This document shows positions 8,658 to 17,698 of a DNA stretch of 64,000 nt, piece after piece; position 1 is the first letter of the stretch, and each line of letters begins with the position of its first letter. Source of the stretch: Streptomyces olivaceus (lineage in GTDB: Bacteria; Actinomycetota; Actinomycetes; Streptomycetales; Streptomycetaceae); NCBI RefSeq assembly GCF_000721235.1, contig NZ_JOFH01000011.1, positions 130,504 through 194,503 of the forward strand, given 5' to 3'. Made by a program: the position numbers and the translations under genes. The notes under the pieces are model-generated. The model saw only the letters and a list, made by a program, of their open reading frames with translations, ran no database searches and had not been told where the DNA came from.

Positions 8658-10175
8658 TCAGTCGCAGCCGCAGCCGCCGGCCACGGCCGGCTGCGGCTCG
8701 GGCACGCCGATCGTCGGCAGCCCCAGCATCACGCCCGCCGGCCTGGCCTGCTCGGCGGCGTTGCGCTTCTCCCAGGCGTCGCCCGCGCGGGTGCGGCGCA
8801 CGTCGAGCACCGCGCCCTCGGCCAGCAGGTGGTGCGGAGCGGCATAGGTGATCGCGACGGTCACCACGTCGCCGGGGCGCACCTCCTGGTCGGGCTTGGT
8901 GAAGTGCACCAGGCGGTTGTCGGGGGCGCGGCCGGACAGGCGGTGGGTGGTGCCGTCCTTGCGGCCTTCGCCCTCGGCGACCATCAGCTCCAGGGTGCGG
9001 CCGACCTGCTTCTTGTTCTCCTCCCAGGAGATCTCCTCCTGGAGGGCGACCAGGCGCTCGTAGCGCTCCTGGACGACGGCCTTGGGGATCTGGTTCTCCA
9101 TGTCGGCGGCGGGGGTGCCGGGGCGCTTGGAGTACTGGAAGGTGAAGGCCTGGGCGAACCGCGCCTCGCGCACCACGTGCAGGGTCTGCTCGAAGTCCTC
9201 CTCGGTCTCGCCGGGGAAGCCCACGATGATGTCGGTACTGATCGCGGCGTGCGGGATGGCCGCGCGGACCTTCTCGATGATCCCCAGGTACCGCTCCTGC
9301 CGGTACGAGCGGCGCATCGCCTTGAGCACCGGGTCCGAGCCGGACTGGAGCGGCATGTGCAGCTGGGGCATCGCGTTCGGCGTCTCGGCCATGGCGGCGA
9401 TGACGTCGTCGGTGAAGTCGCGCGGGTGCGGGGAGGTGAAGCGGACGCGCTCCAGGCCCTCGATCCTCCCGCAGGCGCGCAGCAGCTTGCTGAACGCCTC
9501 GCGGTCACCGATGTCGGAGCCGTACGCGTTGACGTTCTGCCCGAGGAGGGTGATCTCGGAGACGCCCTCGGCGACCAGGGCCTCGACCTCCGCGAGGATG
9601 TCGCCGGGGCGGCGGTCCTTCTCCTTGCCGCGCAGGGCCGGGACGATGCAGAAGGTGCAGGTGTTGTTGCACCCGACGGAGATGGAGACCCAGGCCGCGT
9701 AGGCGCTCTCGCGGCGGGTGGGCAGGGTGGACGGGAACGCCTCCAGGGACTCGGCGATCTCGACCTGCGCCTCCTCCTGCACACGGGCGCGCTCCAGCAG
9801 GACGGGGAGCTTGCCGATGTTGTGCGTGCCGAAGACGACGTCCACCCAGGGCGCCCGCTTCACGATGGTGTCGCGGTCCTTCTGCGCCAGACAGCCGCCG
9901 ACCGCGATCTGCATGCCCGGACGGCTCGCCTTCTTCGGGGCGAGGTGGCCGAGGTTGCCGTACAGCTTGTTGTCCGCGTTCTCCCGGACGGCGCAGGTGT
10001 TGAAGACGACGACGTCCGCGTCGCCGTCGGCGTGCTCGGGGGCACGGACGTACCCCGCGTCCTCCAGCAGGCCGGACAATCGCTCGGAGTCGTGGACGTT
10101 CATCTGGCACCCGTAGGTGCGGACTTCATAGGTGCGCGTGCCGCCCACTGACTGGCTCCGGTCGATGCTGCTCAT
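8658..10175 (-). CDS. miaB: tRNA-2-methylthio-N6-dimethylallyladenosine synthase
   Basis: About 505 aa radical-SAM methylthiotransferase acting on i6A37 in tRNA. The N-terminal cluster cysteines are in [20 protein letters not shown] and GGCLAQKD. The radical-SAM triad is CNNTCTFC, and a C-terminal TRAM domain is recognisable ([20 protein letters not shown]). The chain ends in an unusual Cys pair, GGCGCD. The ATG at 10175 is taken; sequence upstream in frame does not look like protein. Just upstream are a perfect DnaA-box-like 9-mer and a tandem duplication. miaA follows downstream. Confidence 0.96.
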   Translation of the reverse strand: MSSIDRSQSVGGTRTYEVRTYGCQMNVHDSERLSGLLEDAGYVRAPEHADGDADVVVFNTCAVRENADNKLYGNLGHLAPKKASRPGMQIAVGGCLAQKDRDTIVKRAPWVDVVFGTHNIGKLPVLLERARVQEEAQVEIAESLEAFPSTLPTRRESAYAAWVSISVGCNNTCTFCIVPALRGKEKDRRPGDILAEVEALVAEGVSEITLLGQNVNAYGSDIGDREAFSKLLRACGRIEGLERVRFTSPHPRDFTDDVIAAMAETPNAMPQLHMPLQSGSDPVLKAMRRSYRQERYLGIIEKVRAAIPHAAISTDIIVGFPGETEEDFEQTLHVVREARFAQAFTFQYSKRPGTPAADMENQIPKAVVQERYERLVALQEEISWEENKKQVGRTLELMVAEGEGRKDGTTHRLSGRAPDNRLVHFTKPDQEVRPGDVVTVAITYAAPHHLLAEGAVLDVRRTRAGDAWEKRNAAEQARPAGVMLGLPTIGVPEPQPAVAGGCGCD

Positions 10176-10216
10176 GGCCACAAGGGTAGGCGGTCGGCGG
10201 GATTGCCCGGTTCGCC

Positions 10217-10225
10217 TGTGGACAA
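10217..10225 (-). promoter_or_regulatory. DnaA-box-like 9-mer upstream of miaB
   Basis: The complementary strand reads TTGTCCACA, the preferred Streptomyces DnaA box. It lies 42 bp upstream of the miaB start. A single isolated box; it may be chance. Confidence 0.35.
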
Positions 10226-10266
10226 CCGCGGCCTCACGGCGTCCAGGTCGGTGCACACGGCTCCGC

Positions 10267-10334
10267 GGCCCGGCCCCGTCCCGCACTCAGGGCTCGATGA
10301 GGCCCGGCCCCGTCCCGCACTCAGGGCTCGATGA
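10267..10334. repeat. 34-bp perfect tandem duplication at the 3' end of the response regulator gene
   Basis: Two identical 34-bp units, 10267-10300 and 10301-10334. The second unit spans the final codons and stop (TGA at 10321-10323) of the response regulator. The first reproduces them outside the gene. As 34 is not a multiple of three, the copy cannot extend the same frame. Confidence 0.9.
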
Positions 10335-10980
10335 GGCCGGCGCGGATCGCGTACCGCGTGAGTTCCAGGCGGTCGCGCACGCCGAGCTTCTGCAGGAGGT
10401 TCGCGCGGTGGCGTTCGACGGTCTTGGCGCTGATGAACAGCATTTCGCCGATCTCCTTGGAGGTGTGGCCCTCGGCGACGAGCTTGAGGATCTCCTCCTC
10501 GCGTTCGGTGATGGGCCGCTCGGGCACTCCGCCGCCGCCCTCCATCCGGTCCAGGTAGGAACGGACGAGGGCCCGCTCGGCACCCGGGTATATGAACGGC
10601 TCGTCGCGCACGGCGGCCCGGCACGCCTCGACCAGGTCCCGGTCGGCGACCGACTTCAGGACGTATCCGCAGGCACCGGCCTTGAGGGCCTCGAAGAAGT
10701 ACTGCTCGTTGTCGTACATGGTCAGGATGAGGATGCGCAGCTCGGGCATCCGGCGGGAGAGTTCGCGGGCCGCCTGGAGGCCGGTCATGCGGGGCATGGC
10801 GACGTCCAGGACCGCGAGGTCGATCCCGGTGGCCCGCGCCGCCGCGACCGCTTCGGCACCGTCACCGGCCTCCGCGACCACCGTCAGATCGGGTTCGCCG
10901 TCGAGGATGAGGCGTACCCCGCGACGTACGAGGGTGTGGTCGTCGGCGAGCAGGACGCGGATCGGGGGCCGTGCGGACAT
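10321..10980 (-). CDS. NarL/FixJ-family response regulator
   Basis: 219 aa. Receiver domain: acidic pair LLADDHTLVRRG, phospho-acceptor in LAVLDVAMPRMTG, conserved Lys in GYVLKSV. C-terminal LuxR-type helix-turn-helix: ITEREEEILKLVAEGHTSKE and ISAKTVERHRANLLQKLG. The ATG (10978-10980) shares one base with the TGA of the sensor kinase, so translation is probably coupled. It is expected to be phosphorylated by that kinase and bind DNA. The neighbouring antiporter genes are divergent from the pair and are possible targets (inference). The gene end is involved in a 34-bp tandem duplication. Confidence 0.95.
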   Translation of the reverse strand: MSARPPIRVLLADDHTLVRRGVRLILDGEPDLTVVAEAGDGAEAVAAARATGIDLAVLDVAMPRMTGLQAARELSRRMPELRILILTMYDNEQYFFEALKAGACGYVLKSVADRDLVEACRAAVRDEPFIYPGAERALVRSYLDRMEGGGGVPERPITEREEEILKLVAEGHTSKEIGEMLFISAKTVERHRANLLQKLGVRDRLELTRYAIRAGLIEP

Positions 10981-12050
10981 CAGGGGCTGTCTCCGGTTCG
11001 GTCTGCGGCACGGTCCCCCGGTGGTGCGGGGACGCGCAGGCGTACGTCGGTGCCCCCTCCGGGGGCGGTTTCGAAGTGGAGCTCGGCTCCGATCAGCAGG
11101 GCCCGCTCGCGCATCCCGTGGATGCCGGCCCCCTCCGCCGCTCCGCCGAGCCCGGTGCCGTTGTCGCGGACGAGCAGTTCCACGGCGGTGGGCAGCGGAC
11201 GGAGCCTCAGCCCGGCGCGGTCGGCGCCGGAGTGGCGAGCGGTGTTGGTCAGGCCCTCCTGGGCGACCCGGTAGATCACGAGTTCCGCCTCCGGGCTGAG
11301 CGGGGGCAGGTCTCCCGGCACCTGGTGGTGCACGGCCAGCCCGTGGTGCGTGAACTCGGTGGAGAGCGAGCGCAGGGCGCTGGCGAGACCGAGTTCCTCC
11401 AGCACGCCCGGACGCAGCCGGCGGGCGATCCGGCGGATCTCGTCGAGGCCGGCCCGGGTGGCCTCCTGCGCCAGGGACACCTCTTCGCGCAGTTCGCCGG
11501 GGACCCGGTCGGCCACGCGCTTGAGCTGCAGGAGGACGGCGGTCAGCGTCTGGCCGACCTCGTCGTGCAGTTCGCGGGCGATGCGGTGGCGCTCGCCCTC
11601 CTGGGCCTGCAGGGCCTGCCCGGCACCCGCGGCGCGTTCGGCCTGGAGGCGGTCCAGCATCGTGTTGTACGTGGCGATCAGCTGCGCCGCCTCGGCGGGT
11701 CCGGCGACCTCCGGCCGGGCGCCGGGCACCAGGAGGTCGGCGGTGGTCATCGCGCGGCCGAGCCGGTGCAGGGGCGTGAGCCCGATCCGCAGCACGACCG
11801 CGTTGCCGACGAGCAGCAGACCCAGGCCCACGAGCAGGACCAGCGCCTCCCGGCCCAGGGTGGGCGTCGACACGGTGACCGGTCCCAGCAGCAGCGCGGT
11901 GGCGACGAACAGGCCGGCGGCGTTGAGCAAGAAGATCCGCCAGAACAGCGACACGTTCCTCTTTCCGCTCCTCCCGGACCTCGCCGACGACACCCCCGCC
12001 GACAGCCTCGCCGACCGCGACCGCCTGCGTATATCCGTCACGACACCCAT
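10980..12050 (-). CDS. NarL-type membrane sensor histidine kinase (HisKA_3)
   Basis: 356 aa. Basic N-terminus, then two membrane helices (LFWRIFLLNAAGLFVATALL and ALVLLVGLGLLLVGNAVVLR) with only a short external loop, so it may sense within or near the membrane. A HAMP-like linker follows, then the HisKA_3 box RIARELHDEVGQTLTAV with His near residue 162, and an ATPase domain with DNGTGLGG. ATG 12050 is chosen because GGTGGCG lies just upstream; an earlier in-frame ATG at 12101 has none. Its stop overlaps the start of the response regulator. Confidence 0.93.
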   Translation of the reverse strand: MGVVTDIRRRSRSARLSAGVSSARSGRSGKRNVSLFWRIFLLNAAGLFVATALLLGPVTVSTPTLGREALVLLVGLGLLLVGNAVVLRIGLTPLHRLGRAMTTADLLVPGARPEVAGPAEAAQLIATYNTMLDRLQAERAAGAGQALQAQEGERHRIARELHDEVGQTLTAVLLQLKRVADRVPGELREEVSLAQEATRAGLDEIRRIARRLRPGVLEELGLASALRSLSTEFTHHGLAVHHQVPGDLPPLSPEAELVIYRVAQEGLTNTARHSGADRAGLRLRPLPTAVELLVRDNGTGLGGAAEGAGIHGMRERALLIGAELHFETAPGGGTDVRLRVPAPPGDRAADRTGDSP

Positions 12051-12152
12051 ATCGCCACCGTACGTGCGGATGGCAGCATGGCGAGGTCGCGCGCATGTCA
12101 CGGACGTGCGGAAAGCGCCGCAAGAGATGCAGGACGAATGAGGGGAAAGCTC

Positions 12153-12638
12153 GTGTCAGCTCCACGCCTGAGGGCGACGCCGCTCCCGGGTATCGGGGTC
12201 CAGTACGACCTGGTGACCCGCGAACACCGCCACCTGTCGGTGGTGGCGCACCGCGACGGCACCCGTACGGTGAACGTCTACCGGACGGACGACCCCGACT
12301 CCTGCGCCCACTCGCTGCGGCTGGCCGGCCCCGAGGCCGGCGCGCTGATCGACGCGCTGAAACCCTCCCACCACAGTGCGAACCTGCTCTACACCACCGA
12401 CCTGGGGCTGGTCGCCGAGCGGATCGAGGTGGCCGCCGGCTCCCGCTGGAACGGGCGACTGCTGGGCGACACCCGCATGCGGACCGACACCGGCGCGTCG
12501 ATCGTGGCGGTGCTGCGACGGGCCGAGGCGATACCGTCACCGGCTCCGGACTTCCGGATCGTGGGTGGTGACACCTTGATCGTGATCGGCACCCGCGAGG
12601 GCGTCGACGCCGCCGCGGCGATCCTCGGGCAGGAGTGA
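12153..12638 (+). CDS. KhtT-like regulatory subunit (RCK_C/TrkA-C) of a K+/H+ antiporter
   Basis: 161 aa. The C-terminal half (GLVAERIEVAAGSRWNGRLLG, ASIVAVLRRAEAIPSP, GDTLIVIGTREGVDAAAAIL) is a TrkA-C domain of the type that binds c-di-AMP or nucleotides in KhtT/CpaA proteins. GTG at 12153 is preferred because AGGGGAAAG precedes it by 3 bases; ATG at 12138, five codons earlier, is the alternative. It is followed after 4 bp by the CPA2 antiporter subunit, so the two form one K+(NH4+)/H+ efflux system. It is divergent from the two-component pair across about 100 bp. Confidence 0.88.
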   Translation: MSAPRLRATPLPGIGVQYDLVTREHRHLSVVAHRDGTRTVNVYRTDDPDSCAHSLRLAGPEAGALIDALKPSHHSANLLYTTDLGLVAERIEVAAGSRWNGRLLGDTRMRTDTGASIVAVLRRAEAIPSPAPDFRIVGGDTLIVIGTREGVDAAAAILGQE

Positions 12639-12642
12639 GCCG

Positions 12643-13887
12643 GTGCACGGTGCGGTTCTGCTGATCGAGTTCGGTTCCATCATCCTGGGCCTCGGGCTTC
12701 TCGGCCGGTTCGCCGGTCGTTACCGTCTGTCGCCCATTCCGCTGTACCTGCTCGCCGGTCTGGCCTTCGGCGAGGGCGGGCTGCTTCCGCTCGGCGCGAG
12801 CGAGGAGTTCGTCGCGACCGGCGCCGAGATCGGTGTCATCCTCCTGCTGCTGATGCTGGGCCTGGAGTACACGGCCAGTGACCTGGTCACCAATCTCAAG
12901 TCGCACTATCCGGCCGGCCTCGTCGACTGCGCGCTCAACGCCGTGCCGGGCGCGGTGGCGGCGCTGCTCCTGGGCTGGGGCCCGGTGGCCGCCGTGGTTC
13001 TGGCCGGCGTGACGTGGATCTCGTCGTCCGGTGTCATCGCCAAGGTCCTGGGCGATCTGGGCCGGGTCGGCAACCGGGAGACCCCGGTGATCCTCAGCGT
13101 GCTGGTCCTTGAGGACCTGGCGATGGCGGTGTACCTGCCGATCGTCACGGCGCTGGTGGCCGGTGCCGGGCTGATGACGGGGAGCATCACGCTGGCGGTC
13201 GCGCTGGGCGCGGCGGGCCTGGTGCTGTTCGTGGCGGTGCGCTACGGCCGGCTCATCTCCCGCTTCGTCACCAGCGACGACCCCGAGAAGCTGCTCCTGG
13301 TGGTGCTGGGTCTGACGATCCTGGTCGCCGGTGTAGCGCAGCAGCTCCAGGTGTCGGCCGCGGTGGGCGCGTTCCTGGTGGGCATCGCGCTGTCCGGGGA
13401 GGTCGCGGAGGGCGCGCACACGCTGCTGAGCCCGCTGCGGGACCTGTTCGCGGCGGTCTTCTTCGTCTTCTTCGGGCTGCACACCGACCCGGCCAGCATT
13501 CCGCCGGTCCTGCTGCCCGCCCTCGCGCTGGCGCTGCTCACCGCCGTGACGAAGATCGCCACCGGTTACTGGGCGTCGAAACGGGCGGGGATCTCCGTCA
13601 AGGGCCGCTGGCGGGCGGGCGGCGCACTGGTGGCGCGCGGTGAGTTCTCGATCGTCATCGCGGGTCTCGCGGTCTCGGCCGGCATCGAGCCGTCCCTGGG
13701 CCCGCTGGCCACGGCGTACGTCCTCATCCTGGTCGTCCTCGGCCCGCTCACCGCCCGCTTCACCGAGCCGCTGGCGATGCGCCTGTTCCGGCGCCGCGAC
13801 AACCCCGACCGGCCCGGCGGCTCCCCGGATGGGACGCCCAAGGCGGCGGCGGAGACGGCGGAGGCGGAGGCGTCGGTGGGCGACTGA
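12643..13887 (+). CDS. CPA2-family cation:proton antiporter (KhtU/KefB-like)
   Basis: 414 aa with roughly twelve hydrophobic segments covering residues 1-385. Characteristic CPA2 stretches are LYLLAGLAFGEGGLLPLG, MLGLEYTASDL and SGVIAKVLGDLGRVGNRETP, plus LVLEDLAMAVYLPI and VGAFLVGIALSGEVAEG. GTG start at 12643 directly after the KhtT-like gene. No C-terminal RCK domain is fused; the partner gene supplies it. The last 30 residues are a hydrophilic Ala/Glu tail. Expected in the cytoplasmic membrane, exporting K+ or NH4+ in exchange for protons. Confidence 0.93.
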   Translation: MHGAVLLIEFGSIILGLGLLGRFAGRYRLSPIPLYLLAGLAFGEGGLLPLGASEEFVATGAEIGVILLLLMLGLEYTASDLVTNLKSHYPAGLVDCALNAVPGAVAALLLGWGPVAAVVLAGVTWISSSGVIAKVLGDLGRVGNRETPVILSVLVLEDLAMAVYLPIVTALVAGAGLMTGSITLAVALGAAGLVLFVAVRYGRLISRFVTSDDPEKLLLVVLGLTILVAGVAQQLQVSAAVGAFLVGIALSGEVAEGAHTLLSPLRDLFAAVFFVFFGLHTDPASIPPVLLPALALALLTAVTKIATGYWASKRAGISVKGRWRAGGALVARGEFSIVIAGLAVSAGIEPSLGPLATAYVLILVVLGPLTARFTEPLAMRLFRRRDNPDRPGGSPDGTPKAAAETAEAEASVGD

Positions 13888-13984
13888 TCCACCGACTGAC
13901 CCACCGCGACTGACCCACCGCGACCGCCCCACCGGGGCCGACACCCGGCCGGCCCGCCCCGGCCGCCGGCACTCAGGCCCCGCA

Positions 13985-14012
13985 CGACCCCGGCACTCAG
14001 GTGCCGGGGTCG
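13985..14012 (+). terminator. Hairpin terminator after the antiporter operon
   Basis: Perfect 12-bp inverted repeat CGACCCCGGCAC / GTGCCGGGGTCG with a 4-nt loop, about 100 bp after the antiporter stop. No T-tract follows, as is common in high-GC actinomycetes. Short imperfect repeats of a CGACTGACCCACCG unit lie before it (13881-13920). Confidence 0.75.
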
Positions 14013-14160
14013 TCGCACTCGGGCGTCCGCGGGCCCGAAGGTCTACGGCGTCTGCCGGACGCGCGACGCGTGCGGGGGGCAAGCTGCTCGCGGCGGAGGT
14101 CGCCGGGGCGTGTCGGCCCGGCCCTGGTCAGCGCGGGTGCGGGCTGGCAGGATCTCGCCC

Positions 14161-15156
14161 ATGTCCACGCTGTTCTCCCGACTCGGCAGGCGCAGGGTCG
14201 TCCAGGGCGCGGTCGCCGGGGCCGTGGTGCTCGGGCTGCTGCTGTGGTGGCTGCTGCCGCTGGGCGACAAGCCGCCGAGCGGGACGGTCACGTTCAGCAC
14301 CGGCACCCGCGCGGGCGTCTACCAGAAGTACGGCGAGCTGCTGCGCGCCGAGCTGCGCAAGGACATGCCGGACCTGGACGTGCGGCTGATGACCAGTGCG
14401 GGCTCGCAGGAGAACGTCGAGCGCGTGGCGTCCGGGGAGGCCGACTTCACGATCGCCGCGGCCGACGCGGTCGAGACGTACAAACTCGCCGGCGGTCCCG
14501 AGGCCGAGCAGCTGCGCGGTGTCACCCGGCTCTACGACGACTACGTGCAGCTCGTGGTGCCGAGCGACTCGGACATCCAGTCGGTCGCCGACCTGCGCGG
14601 CAAGCGGGTGGCCATAGGTCTGCCCCACTCGGGTGTACGGCTGATCGCCACGCGCCTGCTGAAGGCCGTAGGCATCGATCCGGAGACGGACATCGTGGCC
14701 CGCGCGGACGGGATCGACACCGGCCCCGGGCGGCTGGGCGGGGAGCTGGACGCCTTCTTCTGGTCGGGCGGAGTGCCGACGGACGGGCTCAGGCAGATCG
14801 CGCAGACCTCGGCCTTCCGCTTCGTGCCGATCGACGAGGACCTCGTCACCAAGCTGCACCGGTCCGGCGGTGCGACCCGCTACTACCGCACCACCAACAT
14901 GCCGGAGTCGGCCTACCCCACCGTCCAGAACGGCGCCGTGGTGCCCACCATGGCCGTGTCCAACCTGCTGGTGACCCGCGCGGACGTCGATCCGCGGCTC
15001 ACCGAGTGGCTGACCCGGACCGTGCTGGACAGCCGCGACGGCATCGGGGCGCACGTCCACTCCGCGCAGCTCGTGGACCTGCGTACCGCGATCTACACCG
15101 ACCCGCTGCAACTGCACGAGGGCGCCCGGCGCTACTACCGGTCCGTCAAGCCGTAG
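14161..15156 (+). CDS. TAXI-family TRAP-type solute-binding protein, membrane anchored
   Basis: 331 aa. Residues 10-30 (VVQGAVAGAVVLGLLLWWLL) look like an uncleaved membrane anchor or signal. The mature part starts VTFSTGTRAGVYQKYGELL, the typical TAXI opening, and continues with MTSAGSQENVERVASGEADF and LRGKRVAIGLPHSGVRLIA. ATG at 14161 with a weak AGGA 7 bases upstream. No TRAP permease (DctM/fused) gene is visible anywhere in the window, so it may serve a distant permease or act as a sensory ligand binder. It is convergent with gluK. Some TAXI proteins bind glutamate, so a link to the neighbouring glutamate system is plausible (inference). Confidence 0.88.
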   Translation: MSTLFSRLGRRRVVQGAVAGAVVLGLLLWWLLPLGDKPPSGTVTFSTGTRAGVYQKYGELLRAELRKDMPDLDVRLMTSAGSQENVERVASGEADFTIAAADAVETYKLAGGPEAEQLRGVTRLYDDYVQLVVPSDSDIQSVADLRGKRVAIGLPHSGVRLIATRLLKAVGIDPETDIVARADGIDTGPGRLGGELDAFFWSGGVPTDGLRQIAQTSAFRFVPIDEDLVTKLHRSGGATRYYRTTNMPESAYPTVQNGAVVPTMAVSNLLVTRADVDPRLTEWLTRTVLDSRDGIGAHVHSAQLVDLRTAIYTDPLQLHEGARRYYRSVKP

Positions 15157-15234
15157 GACCGCCCGGTCGGTCGAGCCCGGGGCCCTCGGCGAGGTCGGCC
15201 GGCAGTACTGCCCCGCCGATGCTCCCCTCTCCCC

Positions 15235-15259
15235 CGGGGCCCGCACCGGTGTCGCCCCG
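15235..15259. terminator. Candidate bidirectional hairpin between TAXI gene and gluK
   Basis: CGGGGC / GCCCCG stem (6 bp) around a 13-nt loop in the 120-bp convergent gap. Modest stem, so only a candidate. Confidence 0.35.
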
Positions 15260-15276
15260 CCGCCCAGGTGCCGCCC

Positions 15277-16704
15277 TCAGGGACGCTCCGGCTCCCCCTG
15301 CGCCGCGGGCGTCCTCGGCACCGTGACCGTCACCTCCAGGCCGTGCGGCGCGTGGTGGCCGAAGGAGATCGAGCCGTCGCCCGCGGCGAGCAGCGCCCGG
15401 CAGATGGACAGCCCCAGACCGGAGCCCTTGATGTTCTGGTGCCGTCCGCTGCGCCAGAAACGGTCGCCCACGCGCACGAGTTCCTCGTCGGTGAGCCCGG
15501 GGCCGTTGTCGGTGACCACGACGGTGGCGGCGCCCCCGGTGGAGGCCACCTCGACCCGGACGGTCTGCTCGCGCGGCGTGAACTTCACCGCGTTGTCGAT
15601 GACCGCGTCCAGGGCGCTGGACAGCGTCACGGGGTCGGCCCAGCCCGTGGTCGGCGGGCAGTCGCCGACCAGCCGTACGCCCTTGGCCCCGGCCGTCGGT
15701 GACCAGGCCGCCACCCGCTCGGCGGCCAGCGCGCCGACATCGGTGACCTGCAGGTCGGCCTGGCTGTGCTCGGCCAGCGCCAGGTCCAGCAGGTCGTCCA
15801 GGACCCGGGCCAGCCTCTTTCCCTCTGCCTGGACGGAGGCGATCTCCTCGTTGCCCTCCGGCAGTTCCAGGGCGAGCAGCTCGATGCGCAGCAGGAGCGC
15901 GGAGAGCGGGTTGCGCAGCTGGTGCGAGGCGTCGGCGACGAAGGCGCGCTGCTGCTCCAGCACGTCCTCCACGTGGTCCGCCATCTCGTTGAAGGACCCG
16001 GCCAGCCGCCTCAGCTCCGGCGGCCCCCCGGCCGGTGCCACGCGGGACTTGAGCCGCCCGGTCGCGATGTCGTGGGTGGTGGCGTCGAGCACCCGCACCG
16101 GCCTGAGCACCCAGCCGGTCAGCCGCAGCGCGGCTCCGACGGCGAGCAGCATCGCGGCGACCTCTCCGGCGACGATGACCAGCCAGCCGCGCAGGGTGCG
16201 GGAGGCCATCGAGTCGGTCGGGGACTCGGTGACCACGACCGCGACCACGTCGCCGTCCCGGATGACCGGCGAGGCCACCACGAGCCGGCCGTCCTGCCAG
16301 GGCCACACCTGCTGCGGGTCGTGGCTGCGGCGGCTGAGCAGCGCCTCGTCGAAGGAGTCGCGGACCTCTCCGGTCTGGGGCAGGAACCACGTGGTCGGGG
16401 CGTTGGCCATCGGGATGTGGTTGCGGTAGAAGACGCCCGCCTTGATGCCGTAGACCTCGTAGTAGCTGGTCAGTTCGGTCTGCAGGGTCTCCAGGCGCTC
16501 GTCGGTGTCGGTACGGCGCGAGCCGCCCGGCGCGTCCTCGGTGACGAACTGGGCGAGGGCGGCGAAGCGCGCCGTGTCGTCTATCCGGTCGATGACGACC
16601 TTCTGCTGCTCCGCGCGGGCGACGCTCACGCCGAGCGGCACGCCCAGCGCGAGCAGCACGGCCGCCATCAGGACGATGAGCAGCGGGAGCAGGCGTGTGC
16701 TCAC
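15277..16704 (-). CDS. gluK: Sensor histidine kinase, GluK-type
   Basis: 475 aa. First membrane helix LLPLLIVLMAAVLLALGVPL, an extracytoplasmic domain of about 140 residues, second helix VIVAGEVAAMLLAVGAAL, then HAMP. The HisKA box is FVADASHQLRNPLSALLLRI (His about 261), with an ATPase carrying DNAVKF, DNGPGL and GSGLGLSI. GTG start at 16704 overlaps the TGA of the response regulator gene (GTGA), so the two are coupled. In S. coelicolor I recall a pair in this position, GluR-GluK, reported to sense glutamate and control gluABCD. The identification rests on position and architecture. Confidence 0.88.
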   Translation of the reverse strand: MSTRLLPLLIVLMAAVLLALGVPLGVSVARAEQQKVVIDRIDDTARFAALAQFVTEDAPGGSRRTDTDERLETLQTELTSYYEVYGIKAGVFYRNHIPMANAPTTWFLPQTGEVRDSFDEALLSRRSHDPQQVWPWQDGRLVVASPVIRDGDVVAVVVTESPTDSMASRTLRGWLVIVAGEVAAMLLAVGAALRLTGWVLRPVRVLDATTHDIATGRLKSRVAPAGGPPELRRLAGSFNEMADHVEDVLEQQRAFVADASHQLRNPLSALLLRIELLALELPEGNEEIASVQAEGKRLARVLDDLLDLALAEHSQADLQVTDVGALAAERVAAWSPTAGAKGVRLVGDCPPTTGWADPVTLSSALDAVIDNAVKFTPREQTVRVEVASTGGAATVVVTDNGPGLTDEELVRVGDRFWRSGRHQNIKGSGLGLSICRALLAAGDGSISFGHHAPHGLEVTVTVPRTPAAQGEPERP

Positions 16705-17399
16705 CCGGACCCGCTGGGCGCCGGGGCGACGAGGCGGTAGCCGACGCCGCGGACGGTCTCGATCAGTGCGGGCATGCGCAGCTTGGAGCGCAGGGAGGCG
16801 ACGTGCACCTCCAGCGTGCGCCCGGTCCCCTCCCAACTGGTCCGCCAGACCTCGCTGATGATCTGCTCGCGGCGGAAGACCACGCCGGGCCGCTGGGCGA
16901 GCAGGGCCAGCAGGTCGAACTCCTTGCGGGTGAGCTGGACGACCGCACCGTCCACGCTCACCTGGCGGGTCGGCAGTTCGATGCGTACCGCGCCCAGGCG
17001 CACCACCGTCTCCGTGCTCGCGGTGGCGTCCTCGTGGACGCTGCGCCGGCTGACGGCGTGGATACGGGCGAGCAGTTCCCCGGTGTCGTACGGCTTGACC
17101 ACGTAGTCGTCGGCGCCGAGGTTGAGCCCGTGGATGCGGGAGCGGACGTCGGAACGGGCGGTGACCATGATGACCGGGGTGCTGGTGCGCTTGCGGATCT
17201 TTCCGCAGACCTCGTATCCGTCCTGGTCGGGAAGGCCGAGGTCGAGCAGGACGACGCCGAAGGCCTCACTCTCGGGAACGAGTGCCTGAAGCGCCTCCTC
17301 GCCGCTGCGCGCGTGGGTGACGTCGAAGCCGTGCCGTGCCAGGATCGCGGACAGGGCGGCGGCCACATGGTTGTCGTCCTCGACGAGCAGCAGCCTCAT
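16701..17399 (-). CDS. gluR: OmpR/PhoB-family response regulator, GluR-type
   Basis: 232 aa. Receiver: LLLVEDDNHVAAALSAIL, phospho-Asp in GVVLLDLGLPDQDG, Lys in DDYVVKPYDTGELLAR. C-terminal winged helix: VQLTRKEFDLLALLAQRPG, VFRREQIISEVW and TLEVHVASLRSKL. ATG at 17399 with AAGGGAG 6 bases upstream. Divergent from gluABCD across 299 bp containing an inverted pair of a 15-bp near-identical motif (17417-17431 and 17544-17558) that could be its operator. Expected cytoplasmic transcription factor activated by GluK. Confidence 0.9.
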   Translation of the reverse strand: MRLLLVEDDNHVAAALSAILARHGFDVTHARSGEEALQALVPESEAFGVVLLDLGLPDQDGYEVCGKIRKRTSTPVIMVTARSDVRSRIHGLNLGADDYVVKPYDTGELLARIHAVSRRSVHEDATASTETVVRLGAVRIELPTRQVSVDGAVVQLTRKEFDLLALLAQRPGVVFRREQIISEVWRTSWEGTGRTLEVHVASLRSKLRMPALIETVRGVGYRLVAPAPSGSG

Positions 17400-17416
17400 C
17401 CGGGCTCCCTTCGGTT

Positions 17417-17558
17417 CATCGGCCGTATAACCGCGGCGGGTACAAAGCGGGTGGGGATCCGGGCGCACGCGCGCGTGCGCCCAGTGCAGTGACGCCGATG
17501 GAGTGGGACGGCGTCAAGGGTCTGCCGGTCGCGGCCGCCCGAAGTTATCCGGCCGATA
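17417..17558. promoter_or_regulatory. Inverted pair of a 15-bp motif in the gluR-gluA divergent region
   Basis: The minus strand of 17417-17431 reads GTTATACGGCCGATG; the plus strand of 17544-17558 reads GTTATCCGGCCGATA. Thirteen of fifteen bases agree, in opposite orientation and each pointing toward the gene it precedes. A TAGTGT (17643-17648) upstream of gluA could be a -10 element, weakly supported. The rest of the 299-bp gap (17400-17698) holds no gene. Confidence 0.45.
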
Positions 17559-17698
17559 TGCGCCCAGGTCACCCGGGCTACGACTCGTGGCCACCCGCTA
17601 CCGGATCGTGATGCTCAGATCTCCCTCAGATGTAGAGACGCATAGTGTCATGGGTCACTACTGTCCTCCGAAACCGAGGAGGACGGAGCCCGAGAGCG

